Source: Sordaria brevicollis
Lineage: Eukaryota; Ascomycota; Sordariomycetes; Sordariales; Sordariaceae
NCBI GenBank assembly: GCA_033439795.1
Contig: JAUTDP010000011.1
Coordinates: 1,550,001-1,614,000, forward strand
Direction: 5' to 3'
Length of the DNA stretch: 64,000 bases
Numbering within the stretch: the stretch's first letter is position 1; each line of letters begins with the position of its first letter. The position numbers and the translations under genes were made by a program. The notes below the pieces were generated by a model, which did no database searches, had not been told where the DNA came from, and saw only the letters and a list, made by a program, of their open reading frames with translations. Of the stretch, positions 24,489 through 38,617 are shown piece by piece.

Positions 24489-27142
24489 GCGGAATTAGAA
24501 AATACTCCTTTATAGAATAATTAATAATTTAATTAAGAATATTTTATTAAAATATAAGGAATTTAAAAGAAGGAAATTATTATTCGAATAAAAGGAAATT
24601 TATAATATTATAACGATTTAAAAGCCGGGTAAAAATTTAAATAAAGATATTTATCGTCTACGGGGCGGTAAATATATTAAAGTAAATTATTTAAAAAAGG
24701 GGAGGGCGGTTATTTATATAAATAAAAAATAGAATTTTAAAGATTTAAATTTCCGTATTAAAAAAAATTAGGCTTTTATAACGTTTAAGAATTTAAAAGA
24801 ATTATTAACCGTTTATTCAATTTATTCCTTTATTAAAATATATAGAATATTAAAATACGAATAAGGGTTTCCCCTTTTCGAATTCTTCGAAAAGAAACCT
24901 TCGGTAAAATATTAAATTATAGCCGTCGAAAACTTTAACCTCCATTATCCTAATTAGGATTTAAAGAATAAAATTAATTTAAAAATTAAAAGATTCTTTA
25001 TATAAATATAATAATAATATATACGGTTTATTACTTTTAAAAGGGAACTGACCCGTATAAATAATATAATATAGGAAAAGAAAAATAGAATAATCGATTA
25101 TATATAAATAATATTAAAAATCGAAACCGAATATTAAAGGGCGTAACGGTACGAATAAACCGGTTCGGACTATTATCTTTAGGAAATTTAAATTTATATT
25201 AAAAGAAAAATTAAAAAAACGGAAATAGAAGAAAATTATAATTAAAATTTAATAAATATAAAAAAAGTACGAAAGGCGGCGTTATAACGGATTTTAATCC
25301 CGGCGAAGATTAAGACGAAGAAGGAATTAGAATTTATATTCGATAAATTTAATAAAGAATTTATAAATATAATTAAAGAATTCGTCCTATATTAGAAAAG
25401 AAATCGAAGGAGAAAAGCGAAGTAATAAACGCTAAAATATAAAATAACGACGAAAAGTATAAAGCGGAAATAATAAAAATAATATAAAGAAAAAATACTT
25501 TCGAATTAAATAAAATTCGTAAAAGTATTAATAAAAAATAGAAAAATTAATACGAAAATTTAATAAACGATATAATAAAAAAGCGTCGAAAGGGCGTCGA
25601 AGAATTTAAATAAATTTTAAACCCTTAAAAAATAAATTTATATTTAAAGTTATTTATTAATAAATTTACCCAAATTCCCAATTTTTAAATAATATAAAAG
25701 AGTAAAAAAAATCGAAAATTATAATAATAAAGCGAATATTCTCGCCGAATATTTCTTCCCGAAAGTAAACGTCCCTATAAATTATTTATTTAATTAAACC
25801 CTTCCTTTAAATATTAATAATTTATTATTTATTAATAAATTAATTACCGAAAAAAATATTTAAAGTATTTTATTTCGAATAATTCCGAATAAAGTACCGG
25901 GCGTCGATTAAAATTCGAATAAATTTTTAAAAATTTATAAAAAATTATTTTAAAAAGCTATAATTATTCTTACGGTTACGAATTTTCGTTTTAAATATTT
26001 CTTATAATAATTTAAGAATATAAAAGTAATTATTCTTAAAAAGTTAAGGAAAACCGTTATATAATAAAAATTAGCCGGCGTATAGAAGTTAATTTCATTA
26101 TTAAATCATATTAAAAAAATCTTCGAAGCGTTTGTCGCTAAAAGATTTATTTAAATTATAGAGAAATTCAACTTCTTATTAAAGGATGAAATAAATAATT
26201 AAGCAAATTATTCGACCGAATTTACTATTTATATTATTATAAATATTATAAATATAATTTAGAAATTCGGAGTTATTATATCGCTAATACTCTTTAATTT
26301 TAAAAGCGTATTCGATAAAATTAATTATAAATAATTATTATATACCCTATAGGAAATATAATTCTTATAATAAATTTTCGAATAAATAGCGAATTTTATT
26401 AATAGACGAAGAGGTTCCCTCTTTTTTAACGACGAAATATCCGCTCCCTATATTATAAAAGCCGGAATATTTTAAAGCTCCCCCTTCTCCTTAATTCTTT
26501 TTATCTTTTTTATTACCCTATTATATTATAAATTAATTACGGTTAAGAATATAATTATAATCGGTTTCGTTAATAATATTAATATCGTCGCTATAATAAA
26601 GATTACCGAAGAGAATTATAGGATATTTTAAACGGTATAAGAAATTTATTCTAAATAAATCAAGGAAAGAAATATAAAATTTAAAGCGAATAAAACGGAA
26701 TTAATATATTTTACGCGGACGACGGTATTAAGAATAGAAATTCTCTAATTTAGGGATATTATATTTTAATTAACGGAATTAATAAAATTCCTAAGCGTTT
26801 AATTAAATTGTAAATTTAATTATCGAATTTACGTAGAGGTTATTAAAAAGAAAATAAAAATTTAAACGAATATATTAACCCGATTAGCCGTAAAAATTTA
26901 GGGTTATTCCTTCGTTTACGCGAAGGAAATTTATATTAAATATATTCGAAATATAATCATATATAAAGCTTTAATTTTCTATTAACTAATAAAAATATAT
27001 AGTAAACCCCGAAGGATAATAATCGAATTAATTAAATATTGAATTAAATATTTAAAAATCGTCGCCGGGGTGTATAAAATTACATTAATATAGAATTTTA
27101 AAATAAAATTTTTTTACTTATTATTCGACTTTTATTTTAATA
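24489..27142 (+). mobile_element. LINE copy C2, second segment (ORF2)
   Basis: It continues C2 from LINE position ~1725 to ~4380 and contains most of ORF2. It is interrupted after TTTATTTTAATAAATAAG by the 3' end of the minus-strand copy C5. Confidence 0.9.
24489..27142 (+). pseudogene. LINE ORF2: AP endonuclease plus reverse transcriptase, RIP-inactivated (C2)
   Basis: One frame can be followed through this segment. At 24925-24960 it reads VENFNLHYPN*D, the remnant of the endonuclease motif that normally has GDFN and a Trp where the stop is. At 26461-26500 it reads AGIF*SSPFSLIL, the remnant of the RT motif around QGSPLS. At 26563-26580 it reads GFVNNI where FADD is required. The spacing from 24925 to 26563 is a multiple of three, so both domains share the frame. 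Further on, KFLSV and the YRIYVEVIKKK stretch match the usual post-RT segment, followed by KPRRIIIELIKY. The protein would nick target DNA and copy the LINE RNA into it. With the catalytic Asp codons changed and many stops it cannot work. I could not recognise an RNase H domain. Confidence 0.82.
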
Positions 27143-27479
27143 AATAAGTAAGAATCTTATTCCTTAATTAAATTTATAGCGCCAATATGGTATAGGGTTT
27201 ATCTCCGATTCCCCGTAGGATGAAACCGTAGGCGTTAAACGCCCTAGATAAAAACCCTGGTTATAATTCCCGGCGTGGATTTATTTACGCCGCTTCTTCG
27301 GCGTTCTACAATCGCAATATATATTTACCGCTAACGCAATTAATATCCGTTTTATCTTTTCTATTTACTATTACGTTAAAATATTAGACCGTTTCGCCTT
27401 TTTAATTTATTATCCTATCCCCTATTTATTATTATTTTCCGTTTTCTATTCTTCCGTTTATTTACCTTTTTAATTAAGT
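27143..27479 (-). mobile_element. LINE copy C5, 3'-terminal segment
   Basis: It is the 3'-most ~336 bases of the LINE in minus orientation, beginning AAGAATCTTATTCCTTAATT and including the stem-loop region. It is inserted in C2 and is itself cut at 27479 by the 3' end of C6. Its remainder may be the 185-bp fragment at 35355-35542. Confidence 0.85.
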
Positions 27480-28792
27480 AAGATTCTTATTCCCTAGCTA
27501 AATTTATAGCGCTAATATAGTATGGGGTCTATTTCCGATTCCCCGTAGGATGAAACCGTAGGCGTTAAGCGCCCCGGATAAAAACCCCAGTTATATTTCC
27601 CGGCGCGGACCTATTTGCGCCGCTTTTTCGGCGTTTTATAATCGCGGTATATATTTACCGCCAATACAATTAATATCCGTCTTATCCTTTCTATTTACCG
27701 TTACGTTAAAATATTAAACCGTTCCGCCTTTTTAATCCGTTATCCTATCCCCTATTTATTATTACCTTCCGCTTTCCGCTCCCCTATCCGTTTACCCTTC
27801 TAATTATTATTAAACTTTTTAACCGTTAAACCTTCTTTTATTCCTTTTATTCTCTTCCTCTTTTTATTATAATTATATTTCTATTACAATTTATATTAAT
27901 ATAAAGACTTCCCTCCCCTAAATATAAAAGCCCCTTATCCTTTAGGTTTTTTTAGGCTTTTTTTTCCTTTAATAATAATAATCGATTCGAAATAATTATT
28001 CCCCGTTAAAAATATATTAAAGCGTTCTATAAAATAATAGAAATTTCTAACGAAAATAAAGGCGAAAATTCGTTTCCCCTTCGTTTTCCTTCGCCGACCT
28101 TTATATTTAATATAATTAATACCGATATTAAGATTAATTTCGAATATATTATTAAATTTTTTATTAATAATAAATTCTTCTATATACCGGAAAAAGGGTA
28201 AATTTTCCCTCCGCTACGTTTTATCTTTATATTAATTTCTCCGAAATTATATTTATATTCCTTTGTATTTTATTTATACTTTTTAATTAATTAAGGCCCT
28301 TTTTGCCTTTACGTCCATCCTAAATTACGATATTTATATAAAAGCCGTTATTAAATTAATTTATTATATTTTTAATTATTTAAATAAATTATTATCCTTT
28401 ATATTATTAATATTTCCTATTTTAATTCGTTCTTAAATAAATTTAATTAGGCTATTTAATATACCCTAACGGTTTTATATTATATAATCGATACGCTTCG
28501 CGGTTTCTACGATTTCTATAATATTTTTTAGGATAAAATCGTTATTAAAGATTCGGTTAATAGCGAATTCCGCGATTATTTTATCCGCTTTTATATCGTT
28601 ATTAAGGAATTTATTAACGTAATTCGCCTTCGCCTTATTAATAACGGTTTTATTAATACTTTTAAATAATTTATTTACTATAGAAAGTAATTAATTAACG
28701 ATTATTTTTAAAAAGGTTATTACGAATTCCTCCTTTTTAATAAAAATAATTTAATTGGTAATTATATTCTTTTAAATAATATCCTTTATAAC
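27480..28792 (-). mobile_element. LINE copy C6, first segment (3' part)
   Basis: It is the 3' ~1.31 kb of a minus-strand copy, starting with AAGTAAGATTCTTATTCCCT. Its 3' stem-loop is at 27602-27621 (GGCGCGGA / TTTGCGCC, with changes in the right arm). It is interrupted in the 24-bp repeat by an unrelated insert and resumes at 29671. The two segments total about 6,959 bp, so C6 is full length. Confidence 0.9.
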
Positions 28793-29670
<878 letters not shown>

Positions 29671-32600
29671 CAAATAATAATAATAATTTGCTTTATAATA
29701 ATAATAGTAGTCTATTTTGTAGTAATAGCGGTAGAATTCCTTAAAATAGTAGTAATATTCGTATACTTTCTTATAATAATTCTTTAATAGAGATTAATTC
29801 GCCGGCTATTCGTTTTACCGGTCCCGTTTTTATTAATAATAATTAATTCGCTTAACGTTAATTTGTAATTAATATTATACGTTAATATATTTGTTAATTC
29901 GACGAAAAGAACCGTTTATTCGCCGATAATAATAAAATATTAAAGGCTTTAATTAATTATAAAAAGAAATAATAATTAAATAAATCGTTACTTTTACGGT
30001 CCGATAGATTTTCAATTAAATAGAAATCTTCCCCCGTCCTTATTTTAATATATTAGTAAATAAAAGTAAAAGAAAAGGAAGAAAAGAAAATTAGGAATAG
30101 CGAGCGAATTCGTTTCGCCGCTCCTTTTTTAATTCGATTATTAAACGGTATTTATTTAATCGTCCTAGCCGAAGTATTTATAATAGGATTCTTTCGGCCT
30201 TAATTCTATTATTTAAATAAATTTAGAATTATTTCTATATTTATAATTAATTAATTATTACGAATTACGTATTTATTATTTAGAAATATTCGAATATAAT
30301 ATAATAGAATATTTCCTATTTTAATTTATATAAGTAAATAGGGGTATTAATATCGGGGATTCTCTTTTAAAAAAGGAAGGCTTTAAGGCCGATTACCTCT
30401 ATTCTCATTTAAACGAGGAGGGAGTTCTTCGCTTTCGTTAATGGATAATAATCTTTATTATCCTCCAAAGGTTAGGTTTTTTTCCGCTTCTTCTTTTTTT
30501 AACCGATTATATATTATTTTATTATAATATTATTGAATTTCGGGTCGAAATTAATAATTATAAATTTATATTATTAATTTAATTAATTTATTCTTATTAC
30601 TAATTAATAATTATAGTACAATATTTATTTTCTTTTTATAACGTCTTTTAATTATATTTTTCGATCGAAGGCTAAAGGTTCCGGCAATTATAATAATTGA
30701 ATAATTATACCCGTTACCAGGGGTAATTCCGCTATAATCGTTATAAAATTCTCCGTTGGTATTTATTCCTCTATTTATTTAATTTTAATAATATTACTTT
30801 CCGGTTTATTTATAAATAATCGATTTTTTATTCGTTTTATTTAAATATAATTAATTACTTAGGTTATTATTCTTCGGACGAATTTAATTTAATTTATACG
30901 GGCGAATTTCTCTTCGAAAACCCTTATTCGTTTATTAAAATAAAAGTCGAATAGCGGGCAAAAAGTTTCTATTTTAAGGTTCTATATTAGTATAATTTTA
31001 TACGCCCCGGCGACGATTTTTAAATATTTAATTTAGTATTTAACTAATCCGATTATTATTTTTCGGGGTTTATTATATATTTTTATCGGTTAATAAAAAA
31101 TTAAAATTTTATATATAATTGCGCTTCGAATATATTTAATATAAATTTCCTTCGCGCGAATAAAAGAATAACCCTAAATTTTTATAATTAACCGGGTTAG
31201 CGTATTCGTTTAAATTTTTATTTTTTTTTTAATAATTTCCGTATAGGTTCGATAATTAAATTTATAGTTTAATTAAATATTTAGGAATTTTATTAATTCT
31301 ATCGGTCGAAATATAATATTTTCGAATTAGAGAATTTCCATTCTTAATACTTTTATCCGCGTAAAATATATTAATTCCGTTTTATTCGCTTCGAATTTTA
31401 TATTTTTTTCCTTTACTTATTTAGAATAAATTTCCTATATTATTTAAAGTATTTTATAATTCTCTTCAATAATCTTCATTATAGTAATAATATTAATATC
31501 GTCGGCGAAGCTAATTATAATTATATTTTTAATTATAATTAATTTATAATATAATAAAGTAATAAAAAGGATAAAAAGAATTAAAGAAAGTAGGGAGCCT
31601 TAGAGTATTCCGGTTTTTATAGTATAGGGAGCGGATATTTCGTCGTTAAAGAAGAGGGAATTTCTTCGTCCGTTAATAAAATTTATTATTTATTCGAAAA
31701 TCTATTATAAGAATCGTATTTCCTATAAAATATATAATAATTACTTATAATTAATTTTATTAAATACGCTTTTAAAATTAAGGAATATTAACGATATAAC
31801 GGCTTTAAATTTCTAAATTATATATATAGTATCTATAACGATATAGATAGTAAATTCGGTTAAACGGCCTGCCTAATTATTTATTTAACCCTTTAATAGG
31901 AGGTTAAATTCTTCTACAATTTAAGTAAACTTTTTAATAATAAACGTTTTGAAGATTTTCCTAATATTATTTAATAATAAAATTGGCTTTTATACGCCGG
32001 TTAACTTTTATTATATAATAGTTTTTCTTAATTTTTTGAAAATAATTACTTTTATATTCTTAAATTGCTATAAGAAGTATTTAAAACGAAAATTCGTAAT
32101 TACGAAAGCGGTTATAATTTTTTAAAATAATTCCTTATAAATTTTTAAAAATTTATTCGAATACTAATCGACGCCTAATATTTTATTCGAAGTTATCCGA
32201 AATAAAACCTCCTAAATATCCTCTTTAATAATTAATTCGTTAATAAATAATAAATCGCTAATATTTAAAAGAAGGATTTAATCGGGTAAATAATCCGTAA
32301 AGACGTTTACCTTCGGGAAAAAACGTTTAACGAAAATATTCGCTTTATTGTTATAATTTTCGATTTCTTTTATTCCTTCGTATTATTTAAAAATTAAGAA
32401 TTTAGGCGGGTCTATTAATAAATAATTTCGAGTACGGGCTTATTTTTCGAAGGTTTAAAATTCGTTTAAATTTTTCAACGCCCTTTTAACGCTTTTTCGC
32501 TATATTATTTATTAAGCTTTCGCGTTAATCCTTCTTTTTTTTATCGATATTTTTACGAATTTTATCCAATTTAAAAATATCCTTTCCCTATATTATTTTT

Positions 32601-35316
32601 ACTATTTCTACTTCGTATTTTTTATCGTTATTTTATATTTTAATATTTACTACTTCGCTCTTTTCTTTTAACCTTTCTTTTAATATAAAACGAATTCCTT
32701 TATTATATTTATAAATTCTTTATTAAATTTATTAAATATAAATTCTAATTCCTTTTTTATATTAATTTTCGCTAAGACCGAAATCCGTTATAACGCCGCC
32801 TTTTGTACCTTTTCCGCATTTATTAAATTTTAATTATAATTTTCTTTTATTTTTACTTTCCTAATTTTTTTTCTAATATAAATCTAAACTTCTTAAAAAT
32901 AATAATCCGAATTAATTTATTCGTACCGTTACGCCCTTTAATATTCGGTTTCGATTTTTAATATTATTTATACGTAATTAATTATCTTATTTCTCTTTTC
33001 CTATATTACGTTATTTATATAAATTAATTCCCTTCTAAGGGTAATAAATTATATATATTACCGTCGTACCTATATAAAGAATTTTTCGGTTCCCGAATTA
33101 ATCTTATTCTTTAAATCCTAATTAAAATAATAGAAATTAAAATCTTCGACGGCTATAATTTAATATTTTACTAGGGGTTTTTCTTTAAAGAATTCGAAAA
33201 AAGGAAATTCCTATTCGTATTTTAATATTCTATATATTTTAATAAGGGAATAAATTGAATAAATAATTAATAATTCCTTTAAATTTTTAAACGTTATAAA
33301 GGCCTAATTTTTTCCGACGCGGAAATTTAAATCCTTAAAATTCTATTTCTTATTTATATAAATAATTACCCTCCCCTTTTCTAAATAATCTACTCTAATA
33401 TATTTATTACCCTATAAATAATAAATATCCTCGTTTAAATTCCTACCCAATTTTTAAATCGCTATAATATTATAAATCTCCTCCTATTCGAATAATAATT
33501 TCCCTTTCTCGTACAATTTCCCTATATTCTAATAAAATATTTTTAATCGGATTATTAATTATTCTATAAAGGAATATTTTTTAACCCCGCGGATAAAATA
33601 GGAATAGGAATCTTTTCCTTCTAAATAACCGGTTTAATAGCGATAATTAAATTGGCGCTACTCCGAATACCCGAATTTTAAAAATTCGTAAACGTATTTA
33701 TTAAGCCTTTAATTATTAATTTTAATTTAATAAAGGGTCTACTAATCCGTTTATAAATATAATTTCTATTTTTACTTTTAAATTCCCTCTTATAAATAAT
33801 AATAATACGGGCGGTAAAGGGGGTATTAAAGAAATCGATATTTTTATCGTCCTTTATTACTGTTAATTTTAATATAATACTTCTTTTAAAATCCTTTTAA
33901 TATATAAATAAATATAACTTCTTAATATATTTTATAATAACCTTCGTAATAATTTTTTTAAAAATAGGGTATACCTTCTTTTTAAAAGCGTAATACTTAT
34001 ACTTTCTATATAAAATATAAAAAATTAACGATTTATCCTCGTTAAACGGGTAATTTACTTTTCTAAAGTAATCTTTATTATATTTATCCTTATTATAACG
34101 TTTATAAACGTTAATATTATAATAGAACTTCCTTAAATATTTTACGCCCTAATAAATAAAATATTATTAAATATTAACCGAAGAAGTAAACGGTTTGTAA
34201 ATATACGCGCCGCCTTCTTAAAGGAAGAATCCTTTATAAAAAATTTCAATTACCTTTATAATTATAACCTCTATTATAAAAAATCCCTTATTTTCGTTAA
34301 TTCTCTTTTTCTACGGGCGTACTTTAATAATAGAAGCGGTCGGGTTCATTTATTATATTTTATAAATAATATCCTCTATCTTTATATATTCGGCGATATT
34401 TATTTAAAGGAACCCTTTAACGACTAACGTAATAATATTTAAAAATACGAATACTTTTTCGCTAAAAACCTTTTTAACCCAAATTTAATATTATTAATAC
34501 TATTCGTATATAATATTATCGAATATAATTCTATAATCTCCGGTCGTAAATAATTTTGTAACGGCTCGTACGATATTAAAAATATTAATCTTCAAATTGT
34601 AAAATATTTTTTCGATTTAAATTTTAATTTTTTTATTCATTTACTTTTAATATTAAATATTAATTATAATACTTCGAATAAAAGGGGTACGGTTATAATT
34701 AATAAAGAATATTTTTAGAGGGGGGTAATAATTATAATATATTAAAAAATAAATTTAATTTTAAGAAGAGTATCCTTTATAATTCCGGCCTATATTTTCG
34801 GCGCCTCTTTAACGTTCTTCTATAATTCCTATAAAATCGTCTTTTTTAAATCGTCGAAATCCTTTTTAATAATAATTTAATTATTATTAATTTTATTAAC
34901 TTCGGGGCGCATTACTTTATTTTTTTTCGTAAGGATTTTTATATATTCGTTAAATAATTTACGAACCTAATTATAATCCTCGAACGAAATAACGTTGTAA
35001 TCCGAAAATTTATTCGCTTTAATAATAAATTTCTTTATAATTTCGTCGTCCTTTTATATTTTTTCCGAAATCTTTATAGTACGTACTATATTAAGGTCGT
35101 TATAAATTGAAAGTCTTACGAGCGGGTTATAGACGCTATTTTTAAATCTATAATTGCCGTTATTAATCGCCATCGGTAATAACGATACATCGTCGTCGCT
35201 ATAATCGTCGCGGGATATTGTGAGGGACGTAAAAGACCCTCCTGAATCGATTCCCGTTGTCGGTTTTCGTTTTAGAGCGCTCCTCGACTAGAAATCGGCG
35301 TTTCTAGTTCTAAAGC
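29671..35316 (-). mobile_element. LINE copy C6, second segment (to the 5' end)
   Basis: It resumes C6 in the 24-bp repeat and continues through ORF2 and ORF1 to the 5' terminus (GGCGTTTCTAGTTCTAAAGC, 35297-35316). The poly-C tract has six G on this strand (34720-34725). Then come T(12) and AT-rich filler (35317-35354), not part of the element. Confidence 0.9.
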
Positions 35317-35354
35317 TTTTTTTTTTTTTAATAATAACGAAGATAATAATAAAG
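35317..35354. other. Junction filler at the 5' end of C6
   Basis: A run of T followed by AATAATAACGAAGATAATAA is not a clear piece of the LINE. Similar extra bases are seen at the 5' junctions of C3, C4, C9 and C13. Confidence 0.5.
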
Positions 35355-35542
35355 ATCTTAATTCGTTAATAAATAACGAGTCGTTAATATTTAAAGGAAG
35401 GGTTTAATTAGGTAAATAATTTATAAGGACGTTTACCTTCGGGAAGAAACGTTCGGCGAAAATATTCGCCTTATTATTATAATTTTTAATTTCTTGTATT
35501 CCTTCGTATTATTTAAAAATTAGGAATTTAAACGGGTTTATT
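35355..35542 (-). mobile_element. LINE internal fragment (LINE positions ~2900-3085), inverted
   Basis: This 185-bp piece matches C4 19217-19402 in the same (minus) orientation. It is followed at once by a plus-strand segment starting at LINE position ~4160. Either it is the rest of C5 with a large internal deletion, or it is the inverted 5' part of the following plus-strand copy made by twin priming. Confidence 0.75.
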
Positions 35543-38345
35543 GCGAGGGAGATTTATACCAAGTGTATTCGAAGCGCAATTGCATATAGAGCTTTAGCCT
35601 TCTATTAGCCGATAAAAATATATAGTAAACCCCGAGGGATAGTAATCGGATTGGCTAAATATTAAATTAAATATTTGAGAATCGTCGCTAGGGCGTATAA
35701 AGCTACGCCGGTACGGAACCTTAAAACGGAAATTTTTTACCTATTATTCGACTTCTATTTTAATAAACGGGTAAAGGCTTTCGAAGAGAGATTCGCCCGT
35801 ACGGATTAAGTTAAATTCTTCCGAAGGACGGTAATTTGGGTAATTAATTATATTTAAATAAAACGAATAAGAGGTCGATTACTTATTAATAGATTAGAAA
35901 GTGGTACCGCTAAAATTAAATAGGCGGAGGAATAAATACTAACGGAAAATTTTATAGCGATTATAGTGAAATTGCCCCCGGTAATAGGCGTACTTATTTA
36001 ATTATTATAATTATTAAAATTTTTAATTTTCGATCGGGAGGTATAATTAGAAAATATTATAAAAAGAGAATAAATATTATATTATAATTATTAATTAACG
36101 GTAATAGTAATTAAATTAGGTCGGCGGTATAAATTTATAATTATTAATTTTAATCCGAAATTTAATAATATTATAATAAAATAGTATATAGTCGGTTAGA
36201 AAAAGAAGAAGCGGAAGAGAATTTAACCTTTAAAGGATAATAAGGATCATTATTTATTAATAAAAGCGAAAAGTTCTTTCTTCGTTTAAGCGAAAATGGA
36301 AGTAATTAGCTTTAAGGCTTTTTTTTTTTAAAGGAGAATCCCCAATATTAATACCCTTATTTATTCGTATAAATTAGAATAAAAAACGTTTTATTATATT
36401 ATATTCGAATATTTTTAAATAGTAAATATGTAATTTATAATAACCGATTGGCCGTAGACGTAAAAATAATTTTAAATTTATTTAAACGATAGAATTAAAA
36501 CCGAAAGAATTTTATTATAGGTATTTCGGTTAGGACGATTAAATAAATACCGCTTAGTAATTAAATTAGAAAAAGAGTAGCGAAATAAATTCGTTCGCTA
36601 TTTTTAATTTTTTTTTTTTCCTTTTCTTTTATTTTTATTTATTAATGCGTTAAAATAAAAACGGGGGGAGGATTTTTATTTAATTAAGAATTTATTAAAT
36701 TGCGAAGGCGATAATTTATTTAATTATTATTTTTATTTATAATTACTTAAAGCCTTTAGTATTTTATTTTAGTCGATAAATAGACGGTATTATTCGTCGA
36801 ATTAACGAATATATTAGTATATAGTATCGGTTATAAATTAGCGTTAAGCGAATTAATTATTATTAATAGGAACGGGATTAGTAGAATGAGTAGCCGGCGA
36901 ATTAATTTTTATTAAAGAATTATTATAGGTAGGTATATAATTATTATTATTTATTTTAGGGAATTCTACCGCTACCGTTGCGAATTAAATTATTATTACT
37001 ATTATAGGGTAAATTATTATTATTATTATAAAGGATGCTATTTAAAGGAATATAATTACCGATTAAATTATCTTTATTAGAAAGGAGGAATTTACAATAG
37101 CCTTTATAAAAGTAATTATTAACCGATTTTTTTTATAGTAAATAAATTATTTAAAGGTATTAAGAAAATTATTATTAATAAAACGAAGGCGAATTACGCC
37201 GGTAAAATTTTCAATAATAATACGGAAGCGGATAAAATAATTATAAAATTTATTATCAACCGGATTTTAATTAACGATTTTTTTTTAAAAGGTATTAAAA
37301 AGATTATAAAAGCCGCGAAGCGTATTAATTATATAATATAAAGCCGTTAAAATATATTAAATAATTTAATTAAATTTATTTAAGAATAAATTAAAATAGG
37401 AAATATTAATAATATAAAAAATAATAATTTATTTAAATAATTAGGGATATAATAAGTTGATTTAATAACGGCCTTTATATAAATATTATAACCTAGGACG
37501 GCCGTAAAGGTAAGAAAAGTTTCGGCTAATTAGAGGGTATAAGTAAAATATAGAAGAGTATAAATACGGTTTAGGAGAAATTAATATAAAAATAAAACGT
37601 AACTGAGGGAAGATTTACCCTTTCTCCGGTATATAGAGGAATTTATTATTAATAAAAGATTTAATAATACGTTCGAAATTAATTTTAATATCGGTATTAA
37701 CTATATTAAATATAAAGGTTAATAAAAAAAGGTAAAAAGGAAATAAATATTCGCCTTTATCCTCGTTAGAAATTTTTATTATTTTATAGAGCGCTTTAAT
37801 GCATTTTTAATAGAAAATAATTATTTCGAATCGATTATTATTATTGTTAAAGGAAAAAAAAGCTTAAAAAGGCTTAGGGGATAGGGAGTTTTTATATTTA
37901 AGGGAAGGAGGTTTTTATACTAATATAAATTATAATAGAAACGTAACCGCTATAAAGGGAAAAAGAAAATAGAAAGAATAAAGGAGAATTTAATAATTAA
38001 GAAGTTTAATAACGGTTAAGAGGGTAAATGGATAAGGGAATAAAAAGCGGAAGGTAATAATAAATAGGGGACGGGATAGCGGATTAGGAAAGTAGAACGG
38101 TTTAATATTTTAATATAACGGTAAATAGAAGGGATAAAACGAATATTAATTACATTAGTAGTAAATATATATTATAATTATAAAACGCCGAAGAAATAGC
38201 GCGGATAAATCTACGCCAGGAATTATAGCCGGGGTTTTTATCCGGGGCGCTTAACGCCTACGGTTTTATCCTATAGGGAATTAGAAATAGATTCTATATT
38301 ATATTAGCGTTATAAATTTAATTAGGGAATAAGAATCTTATTTAA
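35543..38345 (+). mobile_element. LINE 3' segment (positions ~4160 to the end), probably the end of C2
   Basis: It begins GCGAGGGAGATTTATACC and runs to the 3' terminus TTAATTAGGGAATAAGAATC with a short tail. Added to the two C2 segments it completes C2, but its first ~220 bases repeat what C2 already has at 26920-27142. So it is either C2 with a long duplication or a separate 5'-truncated copy. Its first 250 bases keep more TG/CA than its surroundings (GCAATTGCATATAGAGC). Confidence 0.82.
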
Positions 38346-38617
38346 TTAAATAATTTATTTAATTATTTATTTAACTTTTTAATAAAAAGTTAAATTCTTT
38401 TACGGTTTAGGTAAATTTTTTAACGACGAACGCTTCGAAAATTTTCCTAACGTTATTTAATAGTAAAATTAACCTCTACGCGCCAATTAGCTTTCATTAT
38501 ATAGCGGTTTTCTTTAATTTTTTCAAAACGATTATTTTTACGTTTTTAAATTATTATAGGAAATATTTAAAACGAAAATTCGTAATTGCGAAAGCGGTTA
38601 TAACTTTTCGGAATAAG
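38346..38617 (-). mobile_element. LINE copy C7, internal fragment, outermost layer of the right-hand stack
   Basis: It matches LINE positions ~3460 to ~3195 in minus orientation. It is cut on the left by the end of the C2-type segment and on the right by C8. The remainder, if present, should lie beyond the right edge of the window. Confidence 0.8.
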
